Made by a program: the position numbers and the translations under genes. Source: an uncultured Flavihumibacter sp. (GTDB lineage Bacteria; Bacteroidota; Bacteroidia; Chitinophagales; Chitinophagaceae). Taken from it: 64,000 nucleotides of DNA. How positions within the stretch are numbered: position 1 is the stretch's first letter; each line of letters begins with the position of its first letter. Positions 43,958 to 52,675 of this stretch are shown here, in pieces. The DNA lies in assembly GCA_902168105.1 (NCBI GenBank), contig CABHOY010000075.1:124001-188000 (forward strand), given 5' to 3'. The notes beneath the pieces are model-generated. The model had not been told where the DNA came from and did not search any database. It saw only the letters and a program-made list of their open reading frames with translations.

Positions 43958-44560
43958 ATGGAGATAAGTTCAATCGTTGACAACATTATTCAGCTTGCCA
44001 AACACAAATACAAAGTGGCATCAGACAAAGCAGCGCCCGATTTCAGGCAGCCACTTTCATCGGGACATTGGCAAAAGACCATATTGACACTATACCGGGC
44101 TACTCAAACACCCGCCTATGCCAAAACAGTCCTGGTGGCCAGCGGCGCTGCAGACGCTGCACTGGAAGATGTATATAGGTGGTGTGCTTATGTAAAGGGA
44201 AACCTGCTGGATCCTGGGACTGCGGATCTGTACTTGTTTTTGGTGTATGTTGATCCTGTCCCTGAGCTGGACGTATGCCTGCAGGTAGAAGCAGACGAGC
44301 TGTTCTGCCGCAAATATGTACTAAGACCGCAGGAAAGTCTTGAAGACTTATTCAATCGCTCCTTCTTGAGCGAGCCTTCGACTGTGAATGCAGGGGGAGA
44401 ACGTGCGGAGCCTTTGAAACGGGCTTTGATGGAAACATCCCGCAGTTTTCCCTGGTTGGATGATACCGAAATAGCTTATTGGCGCAACATATTACTTACT
44501 GACGGTTCAGGTATTGAACTAGCGCGACAACTTTATCAACGATCGACTTATAACCAATAG
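43958..44560 (+). CDS. ABC-3C system middle component
   Basis: A 200-residue cytosolic protein between effector and ATPase. It matches the middle-component pattern of ABC-three-component systems, probably the MC1 group: a helical start (IVDNIIQLAKHKYKVASDKA), a strand region TADLYLFLVYVDPVP, then EADELFCRKYVLRPQESLED followed by LFNRSFL. These proteins are believed to bridge ATPase and effector. The ATPase gene begins 1 bp after its stop, so the two are translated from one message and perhaps coupled. The subgroup is from memory of the pattern and less sure than the system-level call. Confidence 0.78.
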   Translation: MEISSIVDNIIQLAKHKYKVASDKAAPDFRQPLSSGHWQKTILTLYRATQTPAYAKTVLVASGAADAALEDVYRWCAYVKGNLLDPGTADLYLFLVYVDPVPELDVCLQVEADELFCRKYVLRPQESLEDLFNRSFLSEPSTVNAGGERAEPLKRALMETSRSFPWLDDTEIAYWRNILLTDGSGIELARQLYQRSTYNQ

Positions 44561-44561
44561 C

Positions 44562-47522
44562 ATGTATTATCTTGAACATATTCAACTTGGCAATATTCGC
44601 CGGTTTGCTGCTGACGTTAATATTCCGGTGTCTCGGGGGGCCACGATCTTTCTTGCCCCAAATGGTACTGGAAAGACCTCGCTGTTTGAAGGCATTGAAT
44701 GCTGTTTGACCGGTAGTGTTGGGCGGCTGGTAAATAATACGCACGATGCGCTAATTCGCGATACTGTATCAACAGCATTCACGGAATTGCGATTTTCCGG
44801 TAGTCTCACCTGTCGCACAACGCTGCAGACAGGTAGCCGTCCACGAATATTCGGAGATCATGAGCAGTTATTTCCAAATGTTGAAATTGGCAACTTGCCC
44901 TATTTACTGCGGTTAACCCATTTGCTACCTCAACGTGGGGGCGAATGGCTTGTGCAAGCTGGATCAGAGGATGCCGGCTCGCTGCTCAACAAATTACCAA
45001 TTGGGAGAGACGCCATGCGGGCCTTTGGTAATATTCAAAAGATAAAGCGGGGTTTTACCGGCATGATTACCGAGACGGAGCAGCAGCTTGAGGCAATCTC
45101 TATTAAAATGCGGGATTGGACGCAATTGCTCGCCAGGAAGGCCAACGTGACCCAATCGTTACAAAGTGAATTATTACCGCTGGAAAATATTATACTACAA
45201 TTAAATACAGTCTCTAATAGATTTACCCAACTCAGCCAGGTAGAAGGTGCGGGACTTTCGGTACTCACAGCTAGAATGGCGCAGTTACTCCAGTTAGTAG
45301 AAAATGAACTGCGCGGCGCGCGTCAAAAACTGGAGGAAATAGCTTCACTAGAGAGTGCGGCAACAAATTATCTCTTATTGGAAAACCGGTTAAAATTCAA
45401 TGAAGCCGCCGTTTCAACGCAACAGGCTGCCGTGATTGAAGCCAACAGGAAATATCTCGAAAGCCAGCAAACAGTTAACAGCATATCAACCATGTTGGGT
45501 GCAGAGAAGGTTACGATGGTGCTTATGGGCCAGCTGGCGCAAATTGCTTTGGACCTGGACAACGCGCAAAATGATCTTTTCAGAAACAGCAACACACTTG
45601 CTGCCACTCAACAGGCGATTGAACAACTCCAACGAAAGTTGCTTGAAGAACAGCAAAAGCAGCAGGCTGAGGCAATTGTCCGGGAGTCCCATCAGCGCAA
45701 TACATTGACAAGGGAGGCATTGCTGAGCGATCAACAACAGATCGCTGCCGATAGGACTGCTCTCAACCGATGGCGAACACACCTTGAAAAGTTGGTTGCC
45801 GAGCAGAAAAGTCGTGATAATCTCAACACCGAAATAAGCAGACTAACCGGACGCAAAACTGTCCTAGATGATGAGATACAGTCCAGGCAGCAAGTATATG
45901 ACAATGCGCATCTTCAGCGCGATGCATTGATGACAGCCACCGATGCAATAAAAACGGCTGTTGCCAATGTGATCAGTCTATTGCCATCCAACACTTCCGC
46001 CTGCCCTGTTTGTCTTGCCACCTATGAGCCGGCAGTTCTAAGGGAAAATATGGAAGCAGCTTTGCGTAAAATCCAGCCTGGATTGAATGAGGCAAATGCT
46101 ATATTGACCACTGCAAAAAACGCGTTGGATGATGCAAACAGTCATTATCAGGAAAATCAGCTTGCTATTGCTAGAACTGAAGTTATGTTATCTGATATAG
46201 AAAATACAATACAATTGGTATTAGCTGACATTGCGACGTTACGAGTGCAATTCGGGGGAGCGACAGCTCCAGAGGAGGCAGAACAAGGACTCGTTCGAAA
46301 GGAAGAGGGAAATCAAACGGCCCTGCAACAAAATATACAAGAAAGGACAATGCTGCCGGAACTGATGTCGACTACAGAATGGTCGCTGTTGCTCAAATCA
46401 TTGGATGATACGGCGGGTCAGATTGCGGAAGCCGAAAGAAATAAGTTGGAATTGACCAGTGCGGGTTCGCAACTTACCCGAAGGATAGAGGAATTACAAA
46501 AGTTGCAGGCTACCATCTCCACTGCTGAAACAGGGGGCAGTATTGAAAAAAAAGAACAACATGTCAGGGATCTGGAGCTTTCCCTGGAGGAGACAACGAA
46601 TCAAACGGATACCCATCGTCGCGACTTAACCCAAATAGAGGAGCTAGCAGGTAGATTAGACCGGCAACGTGATGAGATCAAGCAACAGATAGAGCTGTTA
46701 AAAGCAAGATGGACTGGTGCCGGGCTGGAAGCGCATCCCGTCGCAGCGGTATGGGACAAAGCGAAGCATGATGTAACGGCCACTATTGCGGGCATGGAGG
46801 TCGAATTTGCATCTATACAACTGCTGCAAACGGAGTTGACAAAATGGGGAGTTGTGGAAGAGCTGTCCCAGATTGATAAAGATATTGACGCGGTTAGAGG
46901 AGCATTGACTGTGGCTGAATTTTCGGAGAGATTGTCAGCCAATATGGGAGAGGTGCAGACAAAACTGAATACTATAAAAGACAAAAATCGCGCTTTTAGT
47001 GATTTCGGAGAAAAATTAAAGGTTCAACTAGAACAGCTACAAGAATACTTGCTGGTAATTAACAAACCTTGGAGGGAGTTGCTGCACCGGGTCGTATTGG
47101 ATCCGCGGTTTACTGATACAACCTTGAACGCTTACACAAAAAACAATAAACCACATGCGGAGGTGAAAGTTCCTTTACATGGTAGTCATGTCCCCGCCAA
47201 TTTTGTGGCCAGTGAAGCGCAGCTTACGGACTTACAATTCACTTTTCTGCTGGCGATGGCACTGAATAACCAATGGGCGCCATGGAAAGGACTACTACTT
47301 GATGATCCGACCCAACATCACGATCTTGTACATGCCTCCAGCGTTTTTGATGTATTAAGAGACTATATTGTAGACCATAGCTACCAGGTGCTGTTGGCTA
47401 CCCACGATTCGGTGCATGCCAAATTTTTTCTACGTAAACTTCAAAACGATGGTATTCCCGTTAACCTGATTCAGTTGCGGGCAAAACAAGAAGGCGTAAT
47501 AGCCGAATTAATGGTAGACTAA
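44562..47522 (+). CDS. Rad50/SMC-like ABC ATPase of an ABC-3C system
   Basis: A 986-residue ATPase. The N-terminal half-domain starts EHIQLGNIRRF and holds Walker A as APNGTGKTS (32-40, Ala in place of the first Gly). Two long coiled coils (about 150-450 and 510-830) flank a zinc-hook-like CPVC (Cys481, Cys484) almost exactly at the centre. The C-terminal half-domain has Walker B LLLDDPTQ (Asp914-Asp915) and the H-loop LLATHDSVHAKFF. This is the Rad50-type plan seen in ABC-3C, DndD and similar conflict ATPases. The operon order effector, middle component, ATPase supports ABC-3C rather than DNA repair; no Mre11-type nuclease is adjacent. No terminator is obvious downstream. Confidence 0.88.
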   Translation: MYYLEHIQLGNIRRFAADVNIPVSRGATIFLAPNGTGKTSLFEGIECCLTGSVGRLVNNTHDALIRDTVSTAFTELRFSGSLTCRTTLQTGSRPRIFGDHEQLFPNVEIGNLPYLLRLTHLLPQRGGEWLVQAGSEDAGSLLNKLPIGRDAMRAFGNIQKIKRGFTGMITETEQQLEAISIKMRDWTQLLARKANVTQSLQSELLPLENIILQLNTVSNRFTQLSQVEGAGLSVLTARMAQLLQLVENELRGARQKLEEIASLESAATNYLLLENRLKFNEAAVSTQQAAVIEANRKYLESQQTVNSISTMLGAEKVTMVLMGQLAQIALDLDNAQNDLFRNSNTLAATQQAIEQLQRKLLEEQQKQQAEAIVRESHQRNTLTREALLSDQQQIAADRTALNRWRTHLEKLVAEQKSRDNLNTEISRLTGRKTVLDDEIQSRQQVYDNAHLQRDALMTATDAIKTAVANVISLLPSNTSACPVCLATYEPAVLRENMEAALRKIQPGLNEANAILTTAKNALDDANSHYQENQLAIARTEVMLSDIENTIQLVLADIATLRVQFGGATAPEEAEQGLVRKEEGNQTALQQNIQERTMLPELMSTTEWSLLLKSLDDTAGQIAEAERNKLELTSAGSQLTRRIEELQKLQATISTAETGGSIEKKEQHVRDLELSLEETTNQTDTHRRDLTQIEELAGRLDRQRDEIKQQIELLKARWTGAGLEAHPVAAVWDKAKHDVTATIAGMEVEFASIQLLQTELTKWGVVEELSQIDKDIDAVRGALTVAEFSERLSANMGEVQTKLNTIKDKNRAFSDFGEKLKVQLEQLQEYLLVINKPWRELLHRVVLDPRFTDTTLNAYTKNNKPHAEVKVPLHGSHVPANFVASEAQLTDLQFTFLLAMALNNQWAPWKGLLLDDPTQHHDLVHASSVFDVLRDYIVDHSYQVLLATHDSVHAKFFLRKLQNDGIPVNLIQLRAKQEGVIAELMVD

Positions 47523-48359
47523 GCCCTCGGTGAATCCTTCGCTAGTGTATGTGTTGTCTGGTTAAAAGAGGCTGGGGTCCACGCTAATTATCTGCTTTAC
47601 TATTGACAGTTCGATATGCATAGAAATGTTTGATATCCAATTGTCTTCCGATCAATAAATATGAAAGTAACTTTTATCAAGCAATTTGACATAGAAAGTT
47701 GGACTTTTCGGTCAAGGTTGGATAATCGCTATCCGCAAAAATTTATACAAACAGGAAAGCCGCAGCAGAAAAATCGTTGGTCGATTTAAAGTAAGAGTTT
47801 GCTCTTTGACGCAACGTGTTATTTTGGACAGCCTACCTGAATGTGAGATGTGTATATAAATTAATTAATTAAAGCTGTAGTTCGAGAAAAATGCAGGTTG
47901 GCAAGGTTGATGACCGTTGTATGATAATTGAAGAAACACAAAATTTCTAATAAGATGGCAATTAAACATCTGTCAGTTTCTGAGTTTTATGAATGCTCGA
48001 TTATAGAGACTTTTAAATAAATTAACAGTGTGGATCAATAACTATCCCCGGAGGAGCTTTCTCCTAATTTATTAAAACGAGTGTATGACTCTTACAAAAG
48101 CTAGGGTAGGATCGATGTTAATACTACGTGTTTGCTGATCAGAAGCGTAAAACAAATCGCAAAAATTAAAAAAAAACGCAAAACGTCGTAGATAGTCGTT
48201 AAGAAAGGAAGCGGGAGCTATAGTCAAGCACAGTAGCGAATTTTAGGCGGAGTGTTCAAGTTGCCAATGAGAAGATGGTTCGAGTTTTTGGATAGTTATA
48301 TTCTTAAAAAGAAAAGACCGCTTAAATCAATGATTTCAGCGGTCTTTTTCTTTTTCTTG
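47523..48359. other. Gene-poor interval between the ABC-3C operon and tRNA-Gln
   Basis: About 0.84 kb, AT-rich, without a supported gene. A plus-strand frame of about 50 codons ending near 47856 has no start and no recognisable family. Only the tRNA terminator (48311-48350) at the right end is clear. No attachment-site duplicate of the tRNA 3' end was found by eye. Confidence 0.45.
48311..48349 (-). terminator. Terminator downstream of tRNA-Gln
   Basis: GAAAAGACCGCT (48311-48322) pairs with AGCGGTCTTTT (48338-48349); inside, AAATCA and TGATTT extend the stem after one mismatch. On the minus strand the T-rich tail follows directly, about 10 bp after the tRNA 3' end. Confidence 0.85.
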
Positions 48360-48430
48360 TTGCCTGACCTGGATTCGAACCAAGACAAAGCGAGTCAGAG
48401 TCGCTTGTACTACCGTTATACTATCAGGCA
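48360..48430 (-). tRNA. tRNA-Gln (anticodon CTG)
   Basis: Read on the minus strand, the acceptor arms TGCCTGA and TCAGGCA pair perfectly, with A as discriminator. The anticodon stem AGCGA/TCGCT encloses the loop CTCTGAC, giving anticodon CTG for Gln. The T arm TTGGTTCGAATCCAG (GGTTCGAATCC) is canonical. CCA is not encoded. It is 71 bases long and followed by its own terminator. Confidence 0.93.
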
Positions 48431-48437
48431 ATAGTAC

Positions 48438-48454
48438 CGGGGAATATTTCCCCG
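48438..48454. other. Small hairpin upstream of tRNA-Gln
   Basis: CGGGGAA (48438-48444) pairs with TTCCCCG (48448-48454) over a 3-base loop, 8 bp before the mature tRNA 5' end. Possibly a processing or leader structure. Confidence 0.4.
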
Positions 48455-48531
48455 TTCGGGACGGCAAAATTATATATTTCCCTTCAATTTCCAAAAAAAT
48501 CCAAAAGAAATTTATAAACGATTGAAAATCA

Positions 48532-48565
48532 AAAAGGTAGTTCCGCGTATGCAGAACTACCTTTT
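48532..48565 (-). terminator. Terminator after the subtilase gene
   Basis: AAAAGGTAGTTC (48532-48543) pairs perfectly with GAACTACCTTTT (48554-48565), ending in a T run on the minus strand, 26 bp after the stop at 48592. Confidence 0.88.
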
Positions 48566-48591
48566 CTATTGGAAAACGAAAATTGATCGTC

Positions 48592-50160
48592 TTATTTGTA
48601 AGTAGCGGCCAGTTCCAGCGCTTTGTACGCATTCACCACACCACCGGTACGGCAAAGGTCGGTCATCTGTACTGTTTTAGGCTGTCCTTCTTCGAAGATG
48701 GTCACCGGGTGGTCTACTTTTACGGCCGATTTCAGGATGATCTCTTTTACCTGCACTGCTTTCAGTTTAGGGTAATAAGAGCGGATCAGAGCCGCCAGGC
48801 CGGTTACTACAGGGGCAGCCATACTGGTGCCATCGTGGTAATCGTAATGAGAACCTGGGGTAGAGGAGTAGATAGCTACGCCAGGAGCAAATACATCCAC
48901 AGAAACTTTACCGTAGTTGGAGAATGGTGCCGCCAATGTTTCGTCATTGTCAGGGCCGGAGGCGCCTACTTCTATCCAGGCAGCCGCAGTGTCTCCATTT
49001 TCGTAAACACGGCTGGGATAGTTGGCAGTAATGTCTATATTCTCAGCATCATTACCAGCAGCATGTACCAGCAATACGTCTTTGGAGATGGCATATTTAA
49101 CCGCTTCGTCCACTACATTCTTGTTAGGGGAGTAGGCCTTACCAAAGCTCATATTGATCACGCGAGCGCCATTATCGGCCGCATAACGGATAGCATTGGC
49201 TACGTCCTTATCTCTTTCATCACCGTTAGGTACAGCCCTTACTGACATGATCTGAACATTGTTAGCCACGCCATTGATGCCCAGATTGTTGTTCCTGCCT
49301 GCGCCGATGATACCTGCTACGTGTGTGCCGTGATCGGCATCCGGACCGGTAGCATCGCCGGAGCCATAATACCTTTCTGTCGGATTGTTATAATCGTCGC
49401 CCACAATTGCGCGGGGATCATAGTCGAGGTTGAGCTGGTATTCTACCTGCTCTTTATAATGATCTACTGCAGCATCCAGTTCTTTTTCGCGGAAAGTTTT
49501 GAAGTCCGGGTAACGCTCCAGTTGCTGGGAGATCACTTGTTTGATCTGCGCTTCAGCAGGGTTCTGTGGTGTGTAGGCCTGGAATTCGGCAACCGTCGGA
49601 TTATTATTGCCGAGCTTAACTAGCATGGTATCCAGCATTTCTACGAAACGGGTAATACCTGTGAGTGTTTGCTGTGCTTCCGATACTTTAAGATCGTATT
49701 TATTCTTCAACACTTTATATTGGTAAAGTCCGGCGGTGTCTTTAGGGACGCTGTTCAGACTGCCGAATAATTTCTGTTGCTGACGGATGATACGTGTCAG
49801 TTCCAGGTTGTCGTAGCCAACATTACCTTTAGGCGAACCGATGAAGTTCCATCCATTGATATCGTCTGTATAATGATTCTTATCGTCATCTTTACCGTTG
49901 CCTCTTTTTTCTTTAGCGTTTATCCACAGCACACTTTTCAGGTCCTCATGCGTAGTGTCAATACCACTGTCAATTACTGCAACAATTACAGGTTTGGATT
50001 TCTTGTCCTTTAAAAGTTCTGTGTAGGCTTTCTCAACACTGATACCGAATACGGAATCTTTTTGAAGGTCCATGTTTTGCCAGTTCTGTATCTGCGCCTG
50101 TGAAACGTATCCTGACAATACTAATGAGGCAATGGCTGCCGTCCGCTTGAAAATATTCAT
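48592..50160 (-). CDS. Secreted S8 subtilisin-like serine peptidase
   Basis: A protease of 522 residues from the ATG at 50160 (MNIFKRTAAIASLVLSGYVS), which gives a clean signal peptide ending at SQAQ; the longer frame from 50259 would bury the signal and is rejected. The catalytic triad is in AVIDSGIDTTHEDL (Asp), DHGTHVAGIIGAGRNN (His) and GTSMAAPVVTGLAALI (Ser), with the oxyanion Asn in LLVHAAGNDAENID. A roughly 150-residue helical insert between the Asp and His motifs (LTGITRFVEMLDTMLVKLGN) is unusual but seen in other Bacteroidota S8 enzymes. No T9SS tail or lipobox is present, so a periplasmic location is likely. Confidence 0.92.
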   Translation of the reverse strand: MNIFKRTAAIASLVLSGYVSQAQIQNWQNMDLQKDSVFGISVEKAYTELLKDKKSKPVIVAVIDSGIDTTHEDLKSVLWINAKEKRGNGKDDDKNHYTDDINGWNFIGSPKGNVGYDNLELTRIIRQQQKLFGSLNSVPKDTAGLYQYKVLKNKYDLKVSEAQQTLTGITRFVEMLDTMLVKLGNNNPTVAEFQAYTPQNPAEAQIKQVISQQLERYPDFKTFREKELDAAVDHYKEQVEYQLNLDYDPRAIVGDDYNNPTERYYGSGDATGPDADHGTHVAGIIGAGRNNNLGINGVANNVQIMSVRAVPNGDERDKDVANAIRYAADNGARVINMSFGKAYSPNKNVVDEAVKYAISKDVLLVHAAGNDAENIDITANYPSRVYENGDTAAAWIEVGASGPDNDETLAAPFSNYGKVSVDVFAPGVAIYSSTPGSHYDYHDGTSMAAPVVTGLAALIRSYYPKLKAVQVKEIILKSAVKVDHPVTIFEEGQPKTVQMTDLCRTGGVVNAYKALELAATYK

Positions 50161-50446
50161 GTGATAAATCATTGAATCAGCTGTAGTCTGTTCTAATAGT
50201 GTGACTAGCTGGGGTTGGTTTAATATAGAATTGTGTGTTAAATAATATGCTACGTCCAATCCTGAGTTGCTCTGACCTGTGCTCTCGAACGCAAATACTG
50301 TTGCGCAAGGTAGAAATTTTATAGTATTGGAAATGTTAAAAGTTGCTCATCGGTAAGGGATTTATTCAATAGGATTAACTGTTTTTTTAGCTAAGCGCAT
50401 GTTATTGGGTTAATATGCCATTGAAAAATGGGGTTTGGCGGACATT

Positions 50447-51277
50447 TTAATGGATGCTCTGCTGGAAACTGGAAGGTCGTTTATTCGTCAGCTGATAGAA
50501 TACTTTGCTAAAAGCAGCTATGGAGCTATATCCTGTCTGATAAGCTATTTCGCTTAATGTCTGATTCGTTTGAAGGATCATCTCAATGCCTTTTACAACC
50601 CTTAGTGTTTTCAGGTATTGTACAAAAGATATATCCAGTGTGTTAGTGAAGAGCCGGGAAAGCGTACGGGGACTAAGGTCGAATTGATGGCTTACACTTT
50701 CCAATGTTAACTGTTGGTCGAAGTGCTGAGCGATATATTGAAGAACAGGTTGTAAGCGCTCGTGTTGAGTGGTTGGGAGGGCAACCGGTAACGCAGCGGT
50801 ACTGATATCGGGAAGGATATCTTTGATCGCGCTTAAAAAAGGGAAGCCTGGTTCACCCGGTGATACGTGTTTTTCCCAGCGCGCGGTGTAGTTGATCATT
50901 TGTAATAGTAGTTCATTGACGGGGTAAATACCCAGACGTGTATAAAATGGTTTCAGATGATCATCATGACCATAGAAATACAGGTTGCGTGTAGTAGTTG
51001 CTTTCGAATGTTTGATCTGTATGTAATGTTGCTGATGTTTCGGGATCCATATATAATGGCGGGCGGGTACTACATAAGATCTGTCAGGCATGTTACAATA
51101 GGCGATACCTCCTTCGACATAGGTCAACTGACTTTTTTCATGCGCGTGCATGGAAAGCCTTCTTTCTGTTTTTTCGTGCATTACATAGACTGATTGCGGA
51201 TGTATGTCTATATCACTTAAATAACCTGCCAGGGATTGCATGTTTCTAAATGGCTTGAATGGATAAATAATTGGCAA
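50447..51277 (-). CDS. AraC-family transcriptional regulator
   Basis: A regulator of 276 residues (or 264 from the internal ATG at 51241, MQSLAGYLSD). The N-terminal half is a cupin-type sensor (HAHEKSQLTYVEGGIAYCNM, ARHYIWIPKHQQHYIQ). The C-terminal AraC DNA-binding domain has two helix-turn-helix units (LTLESVSHQFDLSPRTLSRL and LSEIAYQTGYSSIAAFSKVF, then RPSSFQQ). It is divergent from the TolC/HlyD/MFS operon with 50 bp between and probably controls it. The inducer is unknown, perhaps a substrate of the pump. Confidence 0.9.
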   Translation of the reverse strand: MPIIYPFKPFRNMQSLAGYLSDIDIHPQSVYVMHEKTERRLSMHAHEKSQLTYVEGGIAYCNMPDRSYVVPARHYIWIPKHQQHYIQIKHSKATTTRNLYFYGHDDHLKPFYTRLGIYPVNELLLQMINYTARWEKHVSPGEPGFPFLSAIKDILPDISTAALPVALPTTQHERLQPVLQYIAQHFDQQLTLESVSHQFDLSPRTLSRLFTNTLDISFVQYLKTLRVVKGIEMILQTNQTLSEIAYQTGYSSIAAFSKVFYQLTNKRPSSFQQSIH

Positions 51278-51308
51278 TTTAGATAAAAACGTTCATATCC
51301 ACGCATAG

Positions 51309-51316
51309 TACCTTTG
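51309..51316 (+). promoter_or_regulatory. Candidate -7 element (TACCTTTG) for the efflux operon
   Basis: TACCTTTG matches TAnnTTTG exactly, but lies only 11 bp before the start at 51328, so the transcript would have a very short leader. No matching -33 box is seen. Confidence 0.35.
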
Positions 51317-51327
51317 TTCTCAGAATA

Positions 51328-52671
51328 ATGAATATGTGTACGAATAGCCGGAAGGCCGCGTTGATGCTGCCTTTTATGATATTGACAATGTGCGTAACGG
51401 CACAACGACCTCATGACACTATCCCACCGTTACATCTATCGATCGAACAAATATGGGAACAGGCGGAAATGAACAATAGAAGGATAACAATGTCGAAGCT
51501 TCACGTAGAGACCAGTGAAGAGGCATTGAAGGACGCAAAGGCCGAACGGCTGCCGGAAATCAATGCAGCAGGGGCTTATGCACGTGTGACCAATATGCCG
51601 GTATATGAAGATGGGATCTTTCATACACCAGAACAATTCCCTGTCTTACATAACTACTATAAGATAGGAGGAGAAGCATACTTTAATATTTATAACGGGA
51701 ATAAGACAAATCTTGAGATTAAAAAGGAAGCGACGGAACATGCTATAGCTGAACAACAAAAGAACCTGACCGTATCAGAAGTGAAATTCAATGCGGCAGT
51801 CTGTTACCTGGACCTGGCGCGCAGTTGCCGGTTTAAGGAATTAATAGCAAAGGATATTGCCGATCAGGAAAAGCAACTGGCCCATATCCAGGAATTACAG
51901 AAAAACGGTGTTGTACTGAAAAGCGATGTATTAAGAGCGACCTTGAAATTATCCCGTCAGAAGATGGGCATGGTGGAGATCGATAACGATATCGCCATTG
52001 CCAGTCAGCAATTGGCGATTATGATCGGAGCAGATGAACATGTACTGATAGCGCCCGATACTTCACTTTCGGAACAGCTGGCCATAACAGGCACTTATGA
52101 GGAGTACCTCTCTGCTGCTGCAGAACATGCATACGAGTACAAGATCTCTGAAGAAGAAACTGCTCTGAAAGAATTATCACTGAAACAGGTGAAAGCAAAT
52201 GTATCACCAAAGGTGGGATTGTTTGCAGAGTATGCATGGTCTTACCCGCAGATACAGTTTTATCCCTATGCAGGTGCGGCGTATGGATTGGGAATGTACG
52301 GTGTAAAAGCGGCTTTCCCCATCTCTTCATTTTATCATAATAAGCATAAGGAGAAGGCGGCAGGAATACAACTGAAAAGACAGGAAGTAGAACATGAAGA
52401 AACAGGCGATCAGGTAAGACAACGTGTGAATGAAGCTTTCCTTCGATATAAAGAAGCACTGACACGTATCGATGTAGCAGAAACCAATGTGAAACAGGCT
52501 GCAGAGAATTTCAGGATAGTAAATAATACTTACTTCAACCAACTATCCCTTTTGACTGACCTGCTTGATGCTGATACGCAGATGCTGCAAACACGCTTCG
52601 ATCTGGTGTCAGCCAATATTGCGGCGCGTGTCAGATATTACCAGTTACAAAAAGCTATAGGCAATTTATAA
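51328..52671 (+). CDS. TolC-family outer-membrane efflux protein
   Basis: A 447-residue outer-membrane factor with a signal peptide (FMILTMCVTAQ). Two OEP repeats show the usual helical pattern: LSIEQIWEQAEMNNRRITMS, ERLPEINAAGAYARVTNMPV, AVCYLDLARSC, LQKNGVVLKSDVLRATLKLS, and the second repeat with PKVGLFAEYAWSYPQ and FRIVNNTYFNQLSLLTDLLD. It would form the trimeric channel of a tripartite pump. The HlyD-type gene follows after 4 bp and the MFS gene after that, so one operon. It is the first gene, with the AraC regulator divergent. Confidence 0.92.
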   Translation: MNMCTNSRKAALMLPFMILTMCVTAQRPHDTIPPLHLSIEQIWEQAEMNNRRITMSKLHVETSEEALKDAKAERLPEINAAGAYARVTNMPVYEDGIFHTPEQFPVLHNYYKIGGEAYFNIYNGNKTNLEIKKEATEHAIAEQQKNLTVSEVKFNAAVCYLDLARSCRFKELIAKDIADQEKQLAHIQELQKNGVVLKSDVLRATLKLSRQKMGMVEIDNDIAIASQQLAIMIGADEHVLIAPDTSLSEQLAITGTYEEYLSAAAEHAYEYKISEEETALKELSLKQVKANVSPKVGLFAEYAWSYPQIQFYPYAGAAYGLGMYGVKAAFPISSFYHNKHKEKAAGIQLKRQEVEHEETGDQVRQRVNEAFLRYKEALTRIDVAETNVKQAAENFRIVNNTYFNQLSLLTDLLDADTQMLQTRFDLVSANIAARVRYYQLQKAIGNL

Positions 52672-52675
52672 AGTT

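Noticed and set aside
44562..47522. Rad50 of an Mre11-Rad50 repair pair
   Set aside because: No Mre11/SbcD-type nuclease is adjacent, and the operon partners match ABC-3C components instead.
48583..49245. Long plus-strand frame opposite the subtilase
   Set aside because: Shadow of a strongly supported S8 peptidase gene; no family match.
50161..50259. N-terminal extension of the subtilase
   Set aside because: It would place the signal peptide internally; the ATG at 50160 gives a normal signal peptide.
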